This document shows positions 55,190 through 62,748 of a stretch of DNA of 64,000 bases, piece after piece (position 1 is the stretch's first letter; each line of letters opens with the position of its first letter). This stretch comes from SPDF01 sp963812085 (GTDB lineage Bacteria > Gemmatimonadota > Gemmatimonadetes > Gemmatimonadales > GWC2-71-9). Location: NCBI GenBank assembly GCA_963812085.1, contig CAWETL010000003.1:1-64000 (forward strand), given 5' to 3'. Position numbers and translations under genes: made by a program. The notes below the pieces were generated by a model. It did no database searches, was not told the origin of the DNA, and saw nothing but the letters and a program-made list of their open reading frames with translations.

Positions 55190-55962
55190 GCGACGACCTT
55201 CGCGCTGTCAGGCTCGACGCGCCGGGCGGCGCCCGCGGCCGGCGGGATTCGGAGAGTGCCTCCGGCGCGCCAGAGCGACCGGGCCTCGGCCCACGCATCC
55301 ACCTGGACCGGCTGCTGGAGCAGGTCGTAGCGCTCGCGAGCCGCCACGCCCTCGATTTTCCGCGCCACGGCCGCTGCGCGCCCGATCAGTTCCGCGTTGG
55401 CCAGCCAGCCCTCGCCGGTGAGGATCGGGCCCTCGCCGGGCAGCGCCTCCTTCGCCACGCTGAGGCGCATGGCGAGAAATCCGCTGACCGTGTCGTGCAG
55501 GCCGGGCACGCGCACACGCCTCCGCAGGAGGAGCGGCGCGTACCGGCGCAGCAGCCGCGTCCCCCGCGTGGGGGCCCCCTCGCCGCGACTCTCGGCCACG
55601 ATCAGGTCCGTCCCGCTGTCGAACTTCTTGAGCAGGTCGGGAATGGCCGCCGGATCGTGCAGGAAATTTGCGTGGAGGAGAATCACCGCATCGCGCCGGG
55701 GCCGGTCGCTCAGCTTGACCGCGTGCCGGAGCAGCCGCTCCACGGTGCGGGCGTACCCCTGGTGCCTGTCCTGCCGGACCACGGTCAGCGGCAGCACCTT
55801 GGCGTAGGGGGCCAGCACCTCCGCCGTGGCATCGGTGGAGGCGTCGTCCCCCACGAGCAACTGGTACTCGCGCGGGGTCGAGGCGAAGACCTGCCGGATC
55901 TTCCAGAGGAGGAGTCCGACGGTCGCCGACTCATTCCGGCTGGGAATGCAGATATAAAGCAT
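55186..55962 (-). CDS. Glycosyltransferase family 2
   Basis: A 258-residue GT-A fold enzyme. The N-terminal strand ICIPSRNESATVGLLLWKIR and the nucleotide-sugar segment YQLLVGDDASTDATAEVL are typical. The usual DxD position reads ILLHANFLHDP, so the metal motif is altered. No transmembrane helix is evident. It likely transfers a sugar in a surface glycan pathway with the neighbouring family 4 enzyme, which starts 6 bases upstream in the operon. Confidence 0.82.
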   Translation of the reverse strand: MLYICIPSRNESATVGLLLWKIRQVFASTPREYQLLVGDDASTDATAEVLAPYAKVLPLTVVRQDRHQGYARTVERLLRHAVKLSDRPRRDAVILLHANFLHDPAAIPDLLKKFDSGTDLIVAESRGEGAPTRGTRLLRRYAPLLLRRRVRVPGLHDTVSGFLAMRLSVAKEALPGEGPILTGEGWLANAELIGRAAAVARKIEGVAARERYDLLQQPVQVDAWAEARSLWRAGGTLRIPPAAGAARRVEPDSAKVVA

Positions 55963-55968
55963 TGCTCA

Positions 55969-57036
55969 TCAATGGGCTGAAGTGACGGAACGATATACCT
56001 GTAGGACGCCCGCGGCCATCCTCTCGTCGCCATAGCGCCGGACCGCTTCCCGGGCCCGCACGACCTGCGCCTCCCGGGTGGCAGGGTCGTTCAGCAGCGC
56101 CAGGACTGCGTCCGCCAGCGCCCGGGGGTCGCCGGCCGGCACCAGGGACCCCGCTCCCCCCGCCAACATTTCCGGAATGCCGCCGGCACGGGTGCCGACC
56201 ACCGGCACGCCGAGTGCCATGGCGTCGAGTACCGCCGTGCCGAGCCCCTCCTCGATCGACGACATCACGAACAGGTCGGCGGCCGCCACCAGCCTGGCTG
56301 CGTCCGGCACTTCGCCCAGCAGGTGCACCCGCCGCCGCAGCCCGAGCTGGTCGATCAGGCGCTCGAGGTCGGCCCGGAGGCGCCCCTCGCCCGCGATGGC
56401 CCAGTGCAGGTCGGAACTCCCGAGCGTCAGCGCGGCGGCGCGAACAAGCGTGGCGTGGTCCTTGGGGCGTTCCAGCGCGCCGGTGGCGACGGCCAGCGGC
56501 GTGCTCGGCAACAGGCCGAGCTTCGGCCGGGGATCCTGCCGGGCGATCCGGGCCACTTCATCGATCGCGATCCCCGACGGGACGACCACGATCTGTTCCG
56601 GGGGAAAGCCGGCCGCCAGGAGCACCGCGCGAACCGCCTCCGAGATGGCGATGATCCGCTCCGCGCGGCGCCAGAATCCGCGGCGGCGGAGCGGGAACTC
56701 CACCCGGCGAGTGGCGATGAGGTGCGCGCCGGTCACGAGGGACGCGAACCCGGCGAGGGTGAGCGCGTGGCCGTCGTGCGCATGCAGGATGCTGCCGCGC
56801 GCCGATGCCCGGACCGTGGCGACCAGCGCGCGTGGGTCGAACGCGCCGTCCCACTCGGGGGTGACGACCGGAATCCGGTCCGCCGCCAGCCGACGGGCCA
56901 GCTCGCCGCCGCGCCCGGTCACCACCACCTGCGTCACGGCATTGGTCCTCGCCAGCGCGCGGGCCAGGAGCCACACCTGGCGCTGCCCGCCGCGCCATTC
57001 GCGTCCGGAGGCCACGTGTACGACCCGAACCGTCAT
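55969..57036 (-). CDS. Glycosyltransferase family 4
   Basis: A 355-residue GT-B fold enzyme. The N-terminal half begins VRVVHVASGREWRGGQRQVWLLARAL. The C-terminal half has the linker VVPSGIAIDEV, the sugar-nucleotide loop GEGRLRADLERL and the EX7E motif in SSIEEGLGTAVLDAMALGVPVV. Probably acts in LPS or exopolysaccharide assembly. ATG at 57036 overlaps the kinase stop by 4 bases. Confidence 0.88.
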   Translation of the reverse strand: MTVRVVHVASGREWRGGQRQVWLLARALARTNAVTQVVVTGRGGELARRLAADRIPVVTPEWDGAFDPRALVATVRASARGSILHAHDGHALTLAGFASLVTGAHLIATRRVEFPLRRRGFWRRAERIIAISEAVRAVLLAAGFPPEQIVVVPSGIAIDEVARIARQDPRPKLGLLPSTPLAVATGALERPKDHATLVRAAALTLGSSDLHWAIAGEGRLRADLERLIDQLGLRRRVHLLGEVPDAARLVAAADLFVMSSIEEGLGTAVLDAMALGVPVVGTRAGGIPEMLAGGAGSLVPAGDPRALADAVLALLNDPATREAQVVRAREAVRRYGDERMAAGVLQVYRSVTSAH

Positions 57037-58907
57037 CGGCGGACCATCGGCGCGGTGCGGGCCAGGAGGCGACGCAACTCGGCCAGGCTGAACGGCTTGT
57101 TGAGGAAGGAGTGGGCCTGTTCCTCGAGGAACGCCATGGTGTCGCCGTGCACCGTGTCCCCGGTGCTGAACACGACGCGGCTGGCGGCGTCCGGATTGCG
57201 CTCGCGGAGCGCCGCGAAGAACTCGCGCCCGGTCAGGCGAGGCATCCGCAGGTCGGAGAGGATGAGGTCGAAGTCGCCGGTGACCGCCAGTTCGAGCCCC
57301 GCCTCGCCGTCGCCAGCCACCTCGACGGCGTGTCCCCATGCCTCGAGGGTGGCGCGCATGTAGTGAAGGATATGGGGCTCGTCGTCGATGACCAGGACCC
57401 TCAGTGGTGCCGTGGTCACGGGCTCGGGGGCCGTGAACTCCTGGACCGGCGCCGGGCGGCTGCTGCGGGGCAACTCCACCGTGAACGTGGCGCCCTGGTC
57501 GGGCGCGGTGGACAGCAGGATGCGCCCGCCGTGTTCCTTGACGATGCCCTGGGAGATCGAGAGACCGAGGCCGGTGCCCTGGCCTTCCGGCTTGGTGGTG
57601 AAGAACGGCTCGAAGACCTGGGCCGCCACCTCTGCTGGCATGCCGGGACCATCGTCGGTCACCTCGACCGCGACGCCGTCGCGCCACGGGCGAACCCGGA
57701 CCACGATCCGCCCGGGGCGGGCGGAGGACTCGATGGCGTGGGCGGCGTTGTTGATGATGTTCACGAAGACCTGCTGGATCTGGCCGGCATCGGCGTCGAT
57801 GGTGGGCAGGTCGGGCTCCACGTCGAGCAGCAGGTCCACCCGCCGGGACACCAGCTGGGTGCGCAGCAGGGCCATCGTGGCGTTCATCAGGGGAGCCAGC
57901 TCCGTCGGCCGCCGCTGGTGGTCCTGCTTCCGGGCGAACCCCAGCAGGTTGCGGACGATGTTCGCCGCCCGCTCCGCTTCCTGCTGGATGACGCGGATGG
58001 GCTCGACGAGCGGGGGCGGCACGTCGCGGCCCTCGAGCAGGAAGTCGGCGAAGCCGATGACCGAGGCGAGGGGGTTGTTGAGGTCGTGGGCGATGCCGGC
58101 GATGAGCTGGCCGATCGCGGACATCTTCTCGGATTGCACGAGTTGGTCCTGCAAGCGGCGGCGGTCGGTCTGGTCGTCGAAGACCAGGACGGCATCGCCC
58201 TGGACCGGCCCGATGGCGTAGGCGCTGACGGCAAAGGAGCGCGGGCCCGCGCGCAGGTGGACCTCCCGCCCGGTGCCGGCGGACGCCAGCGCCTGGGCAA
58301 GGCCTTCGCCCCACGCGGGAGGGACGAGCGCGAGCCAGGGCCGGCCGGCGATCGCGGTGGTGGGGGCCTGGACCAGGTCGGCGAAGGCGCGATTGGCCCG
58401 CCGGGCCCGGCCGGTTCCATCGACCAGGCAGAGCGCGTAGGGGACGGCGTCCACCATGCGCTCCCACGACCGGCGAGCCTCCTCGTGTGCCGTCTCCTGC
58501 TGCAGGCTCTCCAGCGACAGCGCGGCCGTGCCGAGATACGCGGCAAGGAGCGCCCGATCGTCGTCGGAGATGGACTTGCCGGACATCAGGACGGCGGCGG
58601 CGCCGGCCGCATTCCCGTTGACCAGCAGCGGTGCGCTCAGCCACGTTCCTTCTGCGCAGCCGCTCTCGATCGGCCCCGACAAGGCGGCCTCGAGCGGCGC
58701 CGGGGCGCGGACGGCTGGGGCGCCGGGGACCTCGACGGGCACGAGGTTTGCGCGCCCTCGCTCCCCGAGGGCCACCTGAATCGGGTGGCCGGGGAAGGCG
58801 TCCCGCAGCGCCGCCCCGAGCTGGGACGCCAACAGGGCGGGGTTCCGGGCGGCCATCAGTGTGTGCCCGAACTCGGTGAGTTTGCGGAGCGCGGACGCGT
58901 CAATCAC
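57033..58907 (-). CDS. Hybrid sensor histidine kinase (GAF-PAS-HisKA-HATPase-REC)
   Basis: A cytoplasmic signalling protein of about 624 residues without transmembrane helices. Domains in order: GAF-like (about 1-140), PAS (about 150-260), HisKA with IAGIAHDLNNPLASVIGFAD, HATPase with N box INNAAHAIE, G1 DDGPGMP and G2 GTGLGLSIS, and a C-terminal receiver with VLVIDDEP, phosphoacceptor in ILSDLRMPR and FLNKPFS. All catalytic residues are present. GTG at 58907 is preferred; TTG at 58946 and GTG at 58937 also fit but would overlap the divergent gene. It heads an operon with two glycosyltransferases and sits in frame to couple sensing to surface glycan synthesis. Confidence 0.9.
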   Translation of the reverse strand: MIDASALRKLTEFGHTLMAARNPALLASQLGAALRDAFPGHPIQVALGERGRANLVPVEVPGAPAVRAPAPLEAALSGPIESGCAEGTWLSAPLLVNGNAAGAAAVLMSGKSISDDDRALLAAYLGTAALSLESLQQETAHEEARRSWERMVDAVPYALCLVDGTGRARRANRAFADLVQAPTTAIAGRPWLALVPPAWGEGLAQALASAGTGREVHLRAGPRSFAVSAYAIGPVQGDAVLVFDDQTDRRRLQDQLVQSEKMSAIGQLIAGIAHDLNNPLASVIGFADFLLEGRDVPPPLVEPIRVIQQEAERAANIVRNLLGFARKQDHQRRPTELAPLMNATMALLRTQLVSRRVDLLLDVEPDLPTIDADAGQIQQVFVNIINNAAHAIESSARPGRIVVRVRPWRDGVAVEVTDDGPGMPAEVAAQVFEPFFTTKPEGQGTGLGLSISQGIVKEHGGRILLSTAPDQGATFTVELPRSSRPAPVQEFTAPEPVTTAPLRVLVIDDEPHILHYMRATLEAWGHAVEVAGDGEAGLELAVTGDFDLILSDLRMPRLTGREFFAALRERNPDAASRVVFSTGDTVHGDTMAFLEEQAHSFLNKPFSLAELRRLLARTAPMVRR

Positions 58908-58920
58908 AGGAGCGCGCCTG

Positions 58921-59646
58921 ATGATTGTGGCAGACACCCGTGGCAACCTGGACCAGTCCGACCTGCGATTGGTGCTCCTCCTGCTCGCGCAGGGTTCCGC
59001 CCAGGCGCGCGAGCGGTGGCAGGCTCGCCTCGCCGCGGAGGGGCCGGATCCGCTGCTCGACGCTCCCGAACTGGCCGAACGGCTGCTGGCGGTCCGGACC
59101 CTGCTCGCGCCTTCCGAGGCCCTCTTCCTCTACGTGATGGTCCGTCATGCGCTCCGGTCGGAAGGGGTGGATGACGCCGAGCTCGCCGACTACATCGCGG
59201 CGCTCCTCCTGGCGTTCGGCCAGCGGGACCGTGCGTGGCGCGTGGACTGGAACGACGACCATCGGCATCGCTACCTCGTGGACATCCTGGCGGATCTCGC
59301 GGCCTCGGACGGCGATCGCCGGTTCCGGGTGATGGCCCATCTCGGGAACTACGCCCTCTGGCTGGCCGGTGTCTTCCCGGATTACGTCGCGGCGCGGCAG
59401 CTCCGGCGCGGCGGCCCAGGCCTCAGCTACTACGACGGTCTGGGCCGGCGTGGCTTCGCGCTTGCCGCCGACCACGCGCTGGCCGACCGCCTCGGTCTCG
59501 AAGGGGTGTTCCGCACAGCGGCCGACCGGTTCGGCGTGGTGCGGGAGGCGCTGACCGGACTCAGCGACCGGGTCTTCTTTCCGAACGTCGTGACGCCGGA
59601 CCGGATCGAGCGGGCCCGCCTCCGGGGCGACGGGTTGCTGGCCTAG
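58921..59646 (+). CDS. Helical hypothetical protein
   Basis: A 241-residue soluble, largely helical protein (SDLRLVLLLLAQGSAQARER; DAELADYIAALLLAFGQRDR; RFRVMAHLGNYALWLAGVFP). No signal peptide or known domain. AGGAG lies 8 bases before ATG at 58921, which fixes the start and forces the divergent kinase to start near 58907. The stop overlaps the convergent C26 peptidase stop by 4 bases. Function unknown; a regulatory link with the kinase is only positional. Confidence 0.68.
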   Translation: MIVADTRGNLDQSDLRLVLLLLAQGSAQARERWQARLAAEGPDPLLDAPELAERLLAVRTLLAPSEALFLYVMVRHALRSEGVDDAELADYIAALLLAFGQRDRAWRVDWNDDHRHRYLVDILADLAASDGDRRFRVMAHLGNYALWLAGVFPDYVAARQLRRGGPGLSYYDGLGRRGFALAADHALADRLGLEGVFRTAADRFGVVREALTGLSDRVFFPNVVTPDRIERARLRGDGLLA

Positions 59647-60371
59647 GCGCTCTGCGCGGCCGCGGCCGCGGCCGCCACGAAGGCGCGGAAGAGACGGTCG
59701 TCCGGTCCGCCATCCCCGAGATCTTCGGGATGCCACTGCACTCCCACCAGCCATGTCGCCGGATCGGTCGCCTCCAGCGATTCGATCACGCCGTCCGTCG
59801 CCCAGCCCGTCGCGCGCAGCCCCACTCCCAGCTCACGGACCGCCTGGTGGTGCATCGAATTGGTGCGCAGCGCATCGACCCCCAGCACGCCGGCGGTCCG
59901 GGATCCGCGCTCGACACGGACGTCATGCGTGCGGACGCTTCGGGCCGCCGATTGCTGGTGCGCGACCGTGCCGGCGCGCTCCGAGGGCAGGTCCTGCCAC
60001 AGCGTTCCCCCCGCCGCCACGTTCACCAACTGCAGCCCGCGGCAGATGGCCAGCACGGGAAGTCGGCGCGCCTGCGCTGCCGAAACGAGGGCGAGTTCGA
60101 AGGCGTCACGCTCCGGCTCCACCGCGCCGAGTCCTGGGGATGGGGCGGCGCCGTAGCGCGCGGGCGCGATGTCCGCGCCGCCGCTCAGGAGGAGGCCGTC
60201 CATCTCCGCAAGCGCCTCTGCGGCGCGCTCCGCGCCCAGCGCGGGGGACAGCACCAGCGGCAGGCCGCCCGCCTCGACCAGGCGGTTGACGTATGCGACG
60301 TTCACGCCGGTCCGGTCGATGCCCTTGACCGGCTGGATCATCCCGCTGACGGCGAGCCGCGGCAGCGTCAC
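59643..60371 (-). CDS. Class I glutamine amidotransferase-like peptidase C26
   Basis: A 242-residue cytoplasmic hydrolase of the gamma-glutamyl-GABA hydrolase (PuuD) type. The catalytic triad is visible: Cys in VLAICRGLQLVNVAAGG, and His and Glu in VGVQWHPEDLG. MDGLLLSGGADIAPARYG and TNSMHHQAVRELG support the family. GTG at 60371 overlaps the lipoprotein stop by 4 bases. No other putrescine genes are present, so the substrate remains open. Confidence 0.88.
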   Translation of the reverse strand: MTLPRLAVSGMIQPVKGIDRTGVNVAYVNRLVEAGGLPLVLSPALGAERAAEALAEMDGLLLSGGADIAPARYGAAPSPGLGAVEPERDAFELALVSAAQARRLPVLAICRGLQLVNVAAGGTLWQDLPSERAGTVAHQQSAARSVRTHDVRVERGSRTAGVLGVDALRTNSMHHQAVRELGVGLRATGWATDGVIESLEATDPATWLVGVQWHPEDLGDGGPDDRLFRAFVAAAAAAAQSA

Positions 60372-60847
60372 CGGGCGACCGAATCGGGGAAGACGGGGCA
60401 GCGCGGATCCTCGTACTTGGCCGGATCAAGCTGGATGCCGATGAGCGGCACGGTCGCGGCGCCGATCGTCACCTGTCCCAGCACCGGCGCGCCGGTCACC
60501 GGGGTGCCCTGGTAGACGATCACCCCTCGCGCCGCCCCGTTGTTGCCGAACACCAGCACGCCGAAGCCCGGGGTCACGCCGGGCGGGAGCGCGCCTTCCA
60601 CGCCGATGACCCAGGCCGAGTCGGTGCGCCCGACGATGGCCGGCAACGCGGGACCGGCGGCGATGCGGGCCACCAGTCGCGGCGGAAGCGTGTCCGGTGG
60701 CATCCCCAGCGTCTGCCCGGGGGTCCCGAACTCGGAGAGCAGCATGGTGGGCCCTGCCAGGGCGGCCACGCCACAGGAGGACTGGGGAGTTCGGCCGCCG
60801 CAGGCGGCGACGGCCAGGATGAGCACGGGCGAAAGGCGGCGGAACAT
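60368..60847 (-). CDS. Small lipoprotein, unassigned
   Basis: A 159-residue protein with lipobox AVAAC (residues about 12-16) followed by a beta-rich domain (VARIAAGPALPAIVGRTDSAW; GFGVLVFGNNGAARGVIVYQ; VLGQVTIGAATVPLIGIQLD). No family recognised. ATG at 60847 is chosen because it opens the lipoprotein signal. A TAGCTTTC element lies 45 bases upstream. Translationally coupled to the C26 gene. Confidence 0.65.
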   Translation of the reverse strand: MFRRLSPVLILAVAACGGRTPQSSCGVAALAGPTMLLSEFGTPGQTLGMPPDTLPPRLVARIAAGPALPAIVGRTDSAWVIGVEGALPPGVTPGFGVLVFGNNGAARGVIVYQGTPVTGAPVLGQVTIGAATVPLIGIQLDPAKYEDPRCPVFPDSVAR

Positions 60848-60891
60848 GGTGGCGCTCCGGATGACAGGGACCGGGTGCATGCGGTACCCCG

Positions 60892-60899
60892 GAAAGCTA
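60892..60899 (-). promoter_or_regulatory. Candidate -10 element of the lipoprotein-C26 operon
   Basis: TAGCTTTC on the minus strand, one base from the -10 octamer of the tRNA and DsbA-operon promoters. A good -35 is not seen. Confidence 0.4.
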
Positions 60900-60933
60900 A
60901 TCCGGAACCGGCGGTGCCGGGACACGCCGTCGC

Positions 60934-60962
60934 TTGACGCCCTCCGAGCCGATCCGTAACAT
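60934..60962 (+). promoter_or_regulatory. Candidate promoter of the fmdB-like operon
   Basis: TTGACG, 17 bases, TAACAT, placing transcription start about 20 bases before the zinc-ribbon gene. Confidence 0.5.
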
Positions 60963-60990
60963 TCGCCATCCTACCTGAGAGGCCCGACCG

Positions 60991-61155
60991 GTGGCGTCGT
61001 ACGACTTCCGCTGCACCGCCTGTGACCATGCCTTCACGCGCCTCCTCCCGATGCGGGACCTCGGGCGGGTGGCGATCACCTGCCCGGCCTGCGGCTCCCG
61101 CGATGTCGAGCGGGTGTTCGTGCCGTTTTACGCCAAGACGATCCGGAAATCCTGA
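60991..61155 (+). CDS. FmdB-type zinc-ribbon protein
   Basis: A 54-residue protein starting at GTG 60991: ASYDFRCTACDHAFTRLLPM, then ITCPACGSRDVERVFVPFY. The two CxxC knuckles (CTAC and CPAC) and the spacing match the FmdB/CxxC_CxxC_SSSS zinc-ribbon family, often called regulatory but without proven DNA binding. It is first in a three-gene unit with the coiled-coil and DUF1028 genes. The frame ends TGA, 2 bases before the next ATG. Confidence 0.82.
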   Translation: MASYDFRCTACDHAFTRLLPMRDLGRVAITCPACGSRDVERVFVPFYAKTIRKS

Positions 61156-61157
61156 GC

Positions 61158-61676
61158 ATGTTCGAAAGCCTGCGGGCCCGCCTCGATCGTTACCTGGCCG
61201 AGCGGACTCCCGCGGCGGAGCCCCGCGAACACCAGCAGGCGCTGCACGGCGCACTGCTGGATGCGAAGGTGGGCCTCGGGGTCATGCGGGATGCGCTGCA
61301 CAAGGCGGAACGCGAGCTCGAGCTCGAGCGGCAGCAGCTGGCGGACGCGGAACGGCGGGGGGGACTGGCCGCCCGCATCGGGGACCAGGAGACGGCCGAC
61401 GTGGCGTCGCGGTTCGCCGCGCGTCACGGTGAGCGGGTCGCGCTCCTCGAGCGCAAGGTGGCGGTGCAGCGCGACGAGCTGGCGATGGCCGAGCGGGAAT
61501 ACGAATCGATGCGCGCGGAGTTCCAGCAGGCGCGAGGCGCCGTCGGATCCACGCCCGCGCCCGAACCGGACGTCGAGGACGCCGCCCTCCGGCACCAGCT
61601 CGACCGCGCGGCTCGCGAGTCGGCGGCCGAGGCGCAGCTGGCCCACCTGAAGCGAAAGGTCCGGGGCGAAGGATGA
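61158..61676 (+). CDS. Coiled-coil protein, unassigned
   Basis: A 172-residue soluble protein, almost entirely charged helix with heptad character (ALHKAERELELERQQLADAE; RVALLERKVAVQRDELAMAE; LRHQLDRAARESAAEAQLAH). It has no signal peptide or membrane segment. PspA-like membrane-stress proteins have similar composition, but no specific motif supports that. Its stop overlaps the DUF1028 start by 4 bases. Confidence 0.65.
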   Translation: MFESLRARLDRYLAERTPAAEPREHQQALHGALLDAKVGLGVMRDALHKAERELELERQQLADAERRGGLAARIGDQETADVASRFAARHGERVALLERKVAVQRDELAMAEREYESMRAEFQQARGAVGSTPAPEPDVEDAALRHQLDRAARESAAEAQLAHLKRKVRGEG

Positions 61677-62710
61677 AGCGGATGCTGCTCGTGGTCGCGT
61701 CCGCCACGCTGTGCCTCGCGCGGACCCTCCCTGCGCAGCAGCCGATCGCCCCGCCGGCCCATTTCGAAAAGCTGGCGCACACCTACAGCATCGTCGCGTG
61801 GGACTCCGTGACGGGGGACCTCGGCGTGGCGGTCCAGTCGAAGTTCCCGAACGTCGGCGGCATCGTCCCGTGGGCCCAGGCGGGCGTGGGGGCCGTGGCC
61901 ACGCAGAGCCTGGGGAACACGGCGTACGGCGAACTCGGGCTCCAGCTGATGGCGCAGGGGGCCACGGCCGCCGAGGCGCTGCGGATCGTGATGCGCAGCG
62001 ACACGATGCTGGGCGACCGGCAGGTCGGCATGGTGGACGCCCATGGCAACGCGGCGAGCTTCACGGGCGAACGCACCTTCGACTGGGCCGGCGGTCGGGT
62101 GGGCTCCCCCGACAGCGTGGGGAACGTCGCGGGGGGCAAGGGCGAGGTCATCCTCGGCCGCACCTTCGCGGCGCAGGCCAACATCATGGTGTCCGACCAG
62201 ACCGTCCGGAACATGGCGGAGAGCTTCGCGCAATCGACCGGATCGTTGCCTGACCGCCTGATGGCGGCGCTCCGGGCGGGCCAGGCGGGCGGTGGCGACA
62301 AGCGGGGGATGCAATCCGCCGCGCTGCTCGTGGTGCGCAAGGGCGGCGGCTATCTCGGCGCCAACGACCGGTTCGTGGACATCCGGGTGTACGACGCCCC
62401 CGATCCGATCGCCGAACTCGCGCGGCTCCTGGCGCTGCACAAGCTCCATTTCTTCCCCACGGATCCGGCGGACCTCGAGCCGATCACGCCGGCCATCGTC
62501 CGCCAGCTGGAGCCGATCCTGCTGAGCGAGCCAAAGGGCCAGCCGCAGAAGTGGCTGACGGCGTCGCAGGGCACCGCCAACGCGGTCTTCCTGGCGGCCT
62601 TGCGGGACTTCATGTACTGGGAGAACTACGACGTGCGCGTCCGGATGGACGGACAGATCGACCGCGTCGTGCTGCAGGACATCCTCGCGAAGCGGGCCGC
62701 GGCTCACTGA
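61673..62710 (+). CDS. DUF1028 protein, exported
   Basis: A 345-residue protein with a signal peptide (RMLLVVASATLCLARTLPAQ). The DUF1028 (Ntn-hydrolase-like fold) core is clear: HTYSIVAWDSVTGDLGVAVQ, NVGGIVPWAQAGVGAVATQS, GNVAGGKGEVILGRTF and SAALLVVRKGGGYLGANDRF. The C-terminal 100 residues add a helical segment. The activity of the family is not established; an exported amidohydrolase is a guess. Coupled to the coiled-coil gene by a 4-base overlap. Confidence 0.85.
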   Translation: MKRMLLVVASATLCLARTLPAQQPIAPPAHFEKLAHTYSIVAWDSVTGDLGVAVQSKFPNVGGIVPWAQAGVGAVATQSLGNTAYGELGLQLMAQGATAAEALRIVMRSDTMLGDRQVGMVDAHGNAASFTGERTFDWAGGRVGSPDSVGNVAGGKGEVILGRTFAAQANIMVSDQTVRNMAESFAQSTGSLPDRLMAALRAGQAGGGDKRGMQSAALLVVRKGGGYLGANDRFVDIRVYDAPDPIAELARLLALHKLHFFPTDPADLEPITPAIVRQLEPILLSEPKGQPQKWLTASQGTANAVFLAALRDFMYWENYDVRVRMDGQIDRVVLQDILAKRAAAH

Positions 62711-62748
62711 GCCGGCGCGCCCGCCCACTTCAACCAGGAGTCAGCTTC

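Noticed and set aside
55969..58644. Long frame that would fuse the GT4 enzyme to sequence overlapping the kinase
   Set aside because: The upstream part is an out-of-frame shadow of the intact hybrid kinase. The GT4 start at 57036 overlaps the kinase stop in the usual ATGA manner.
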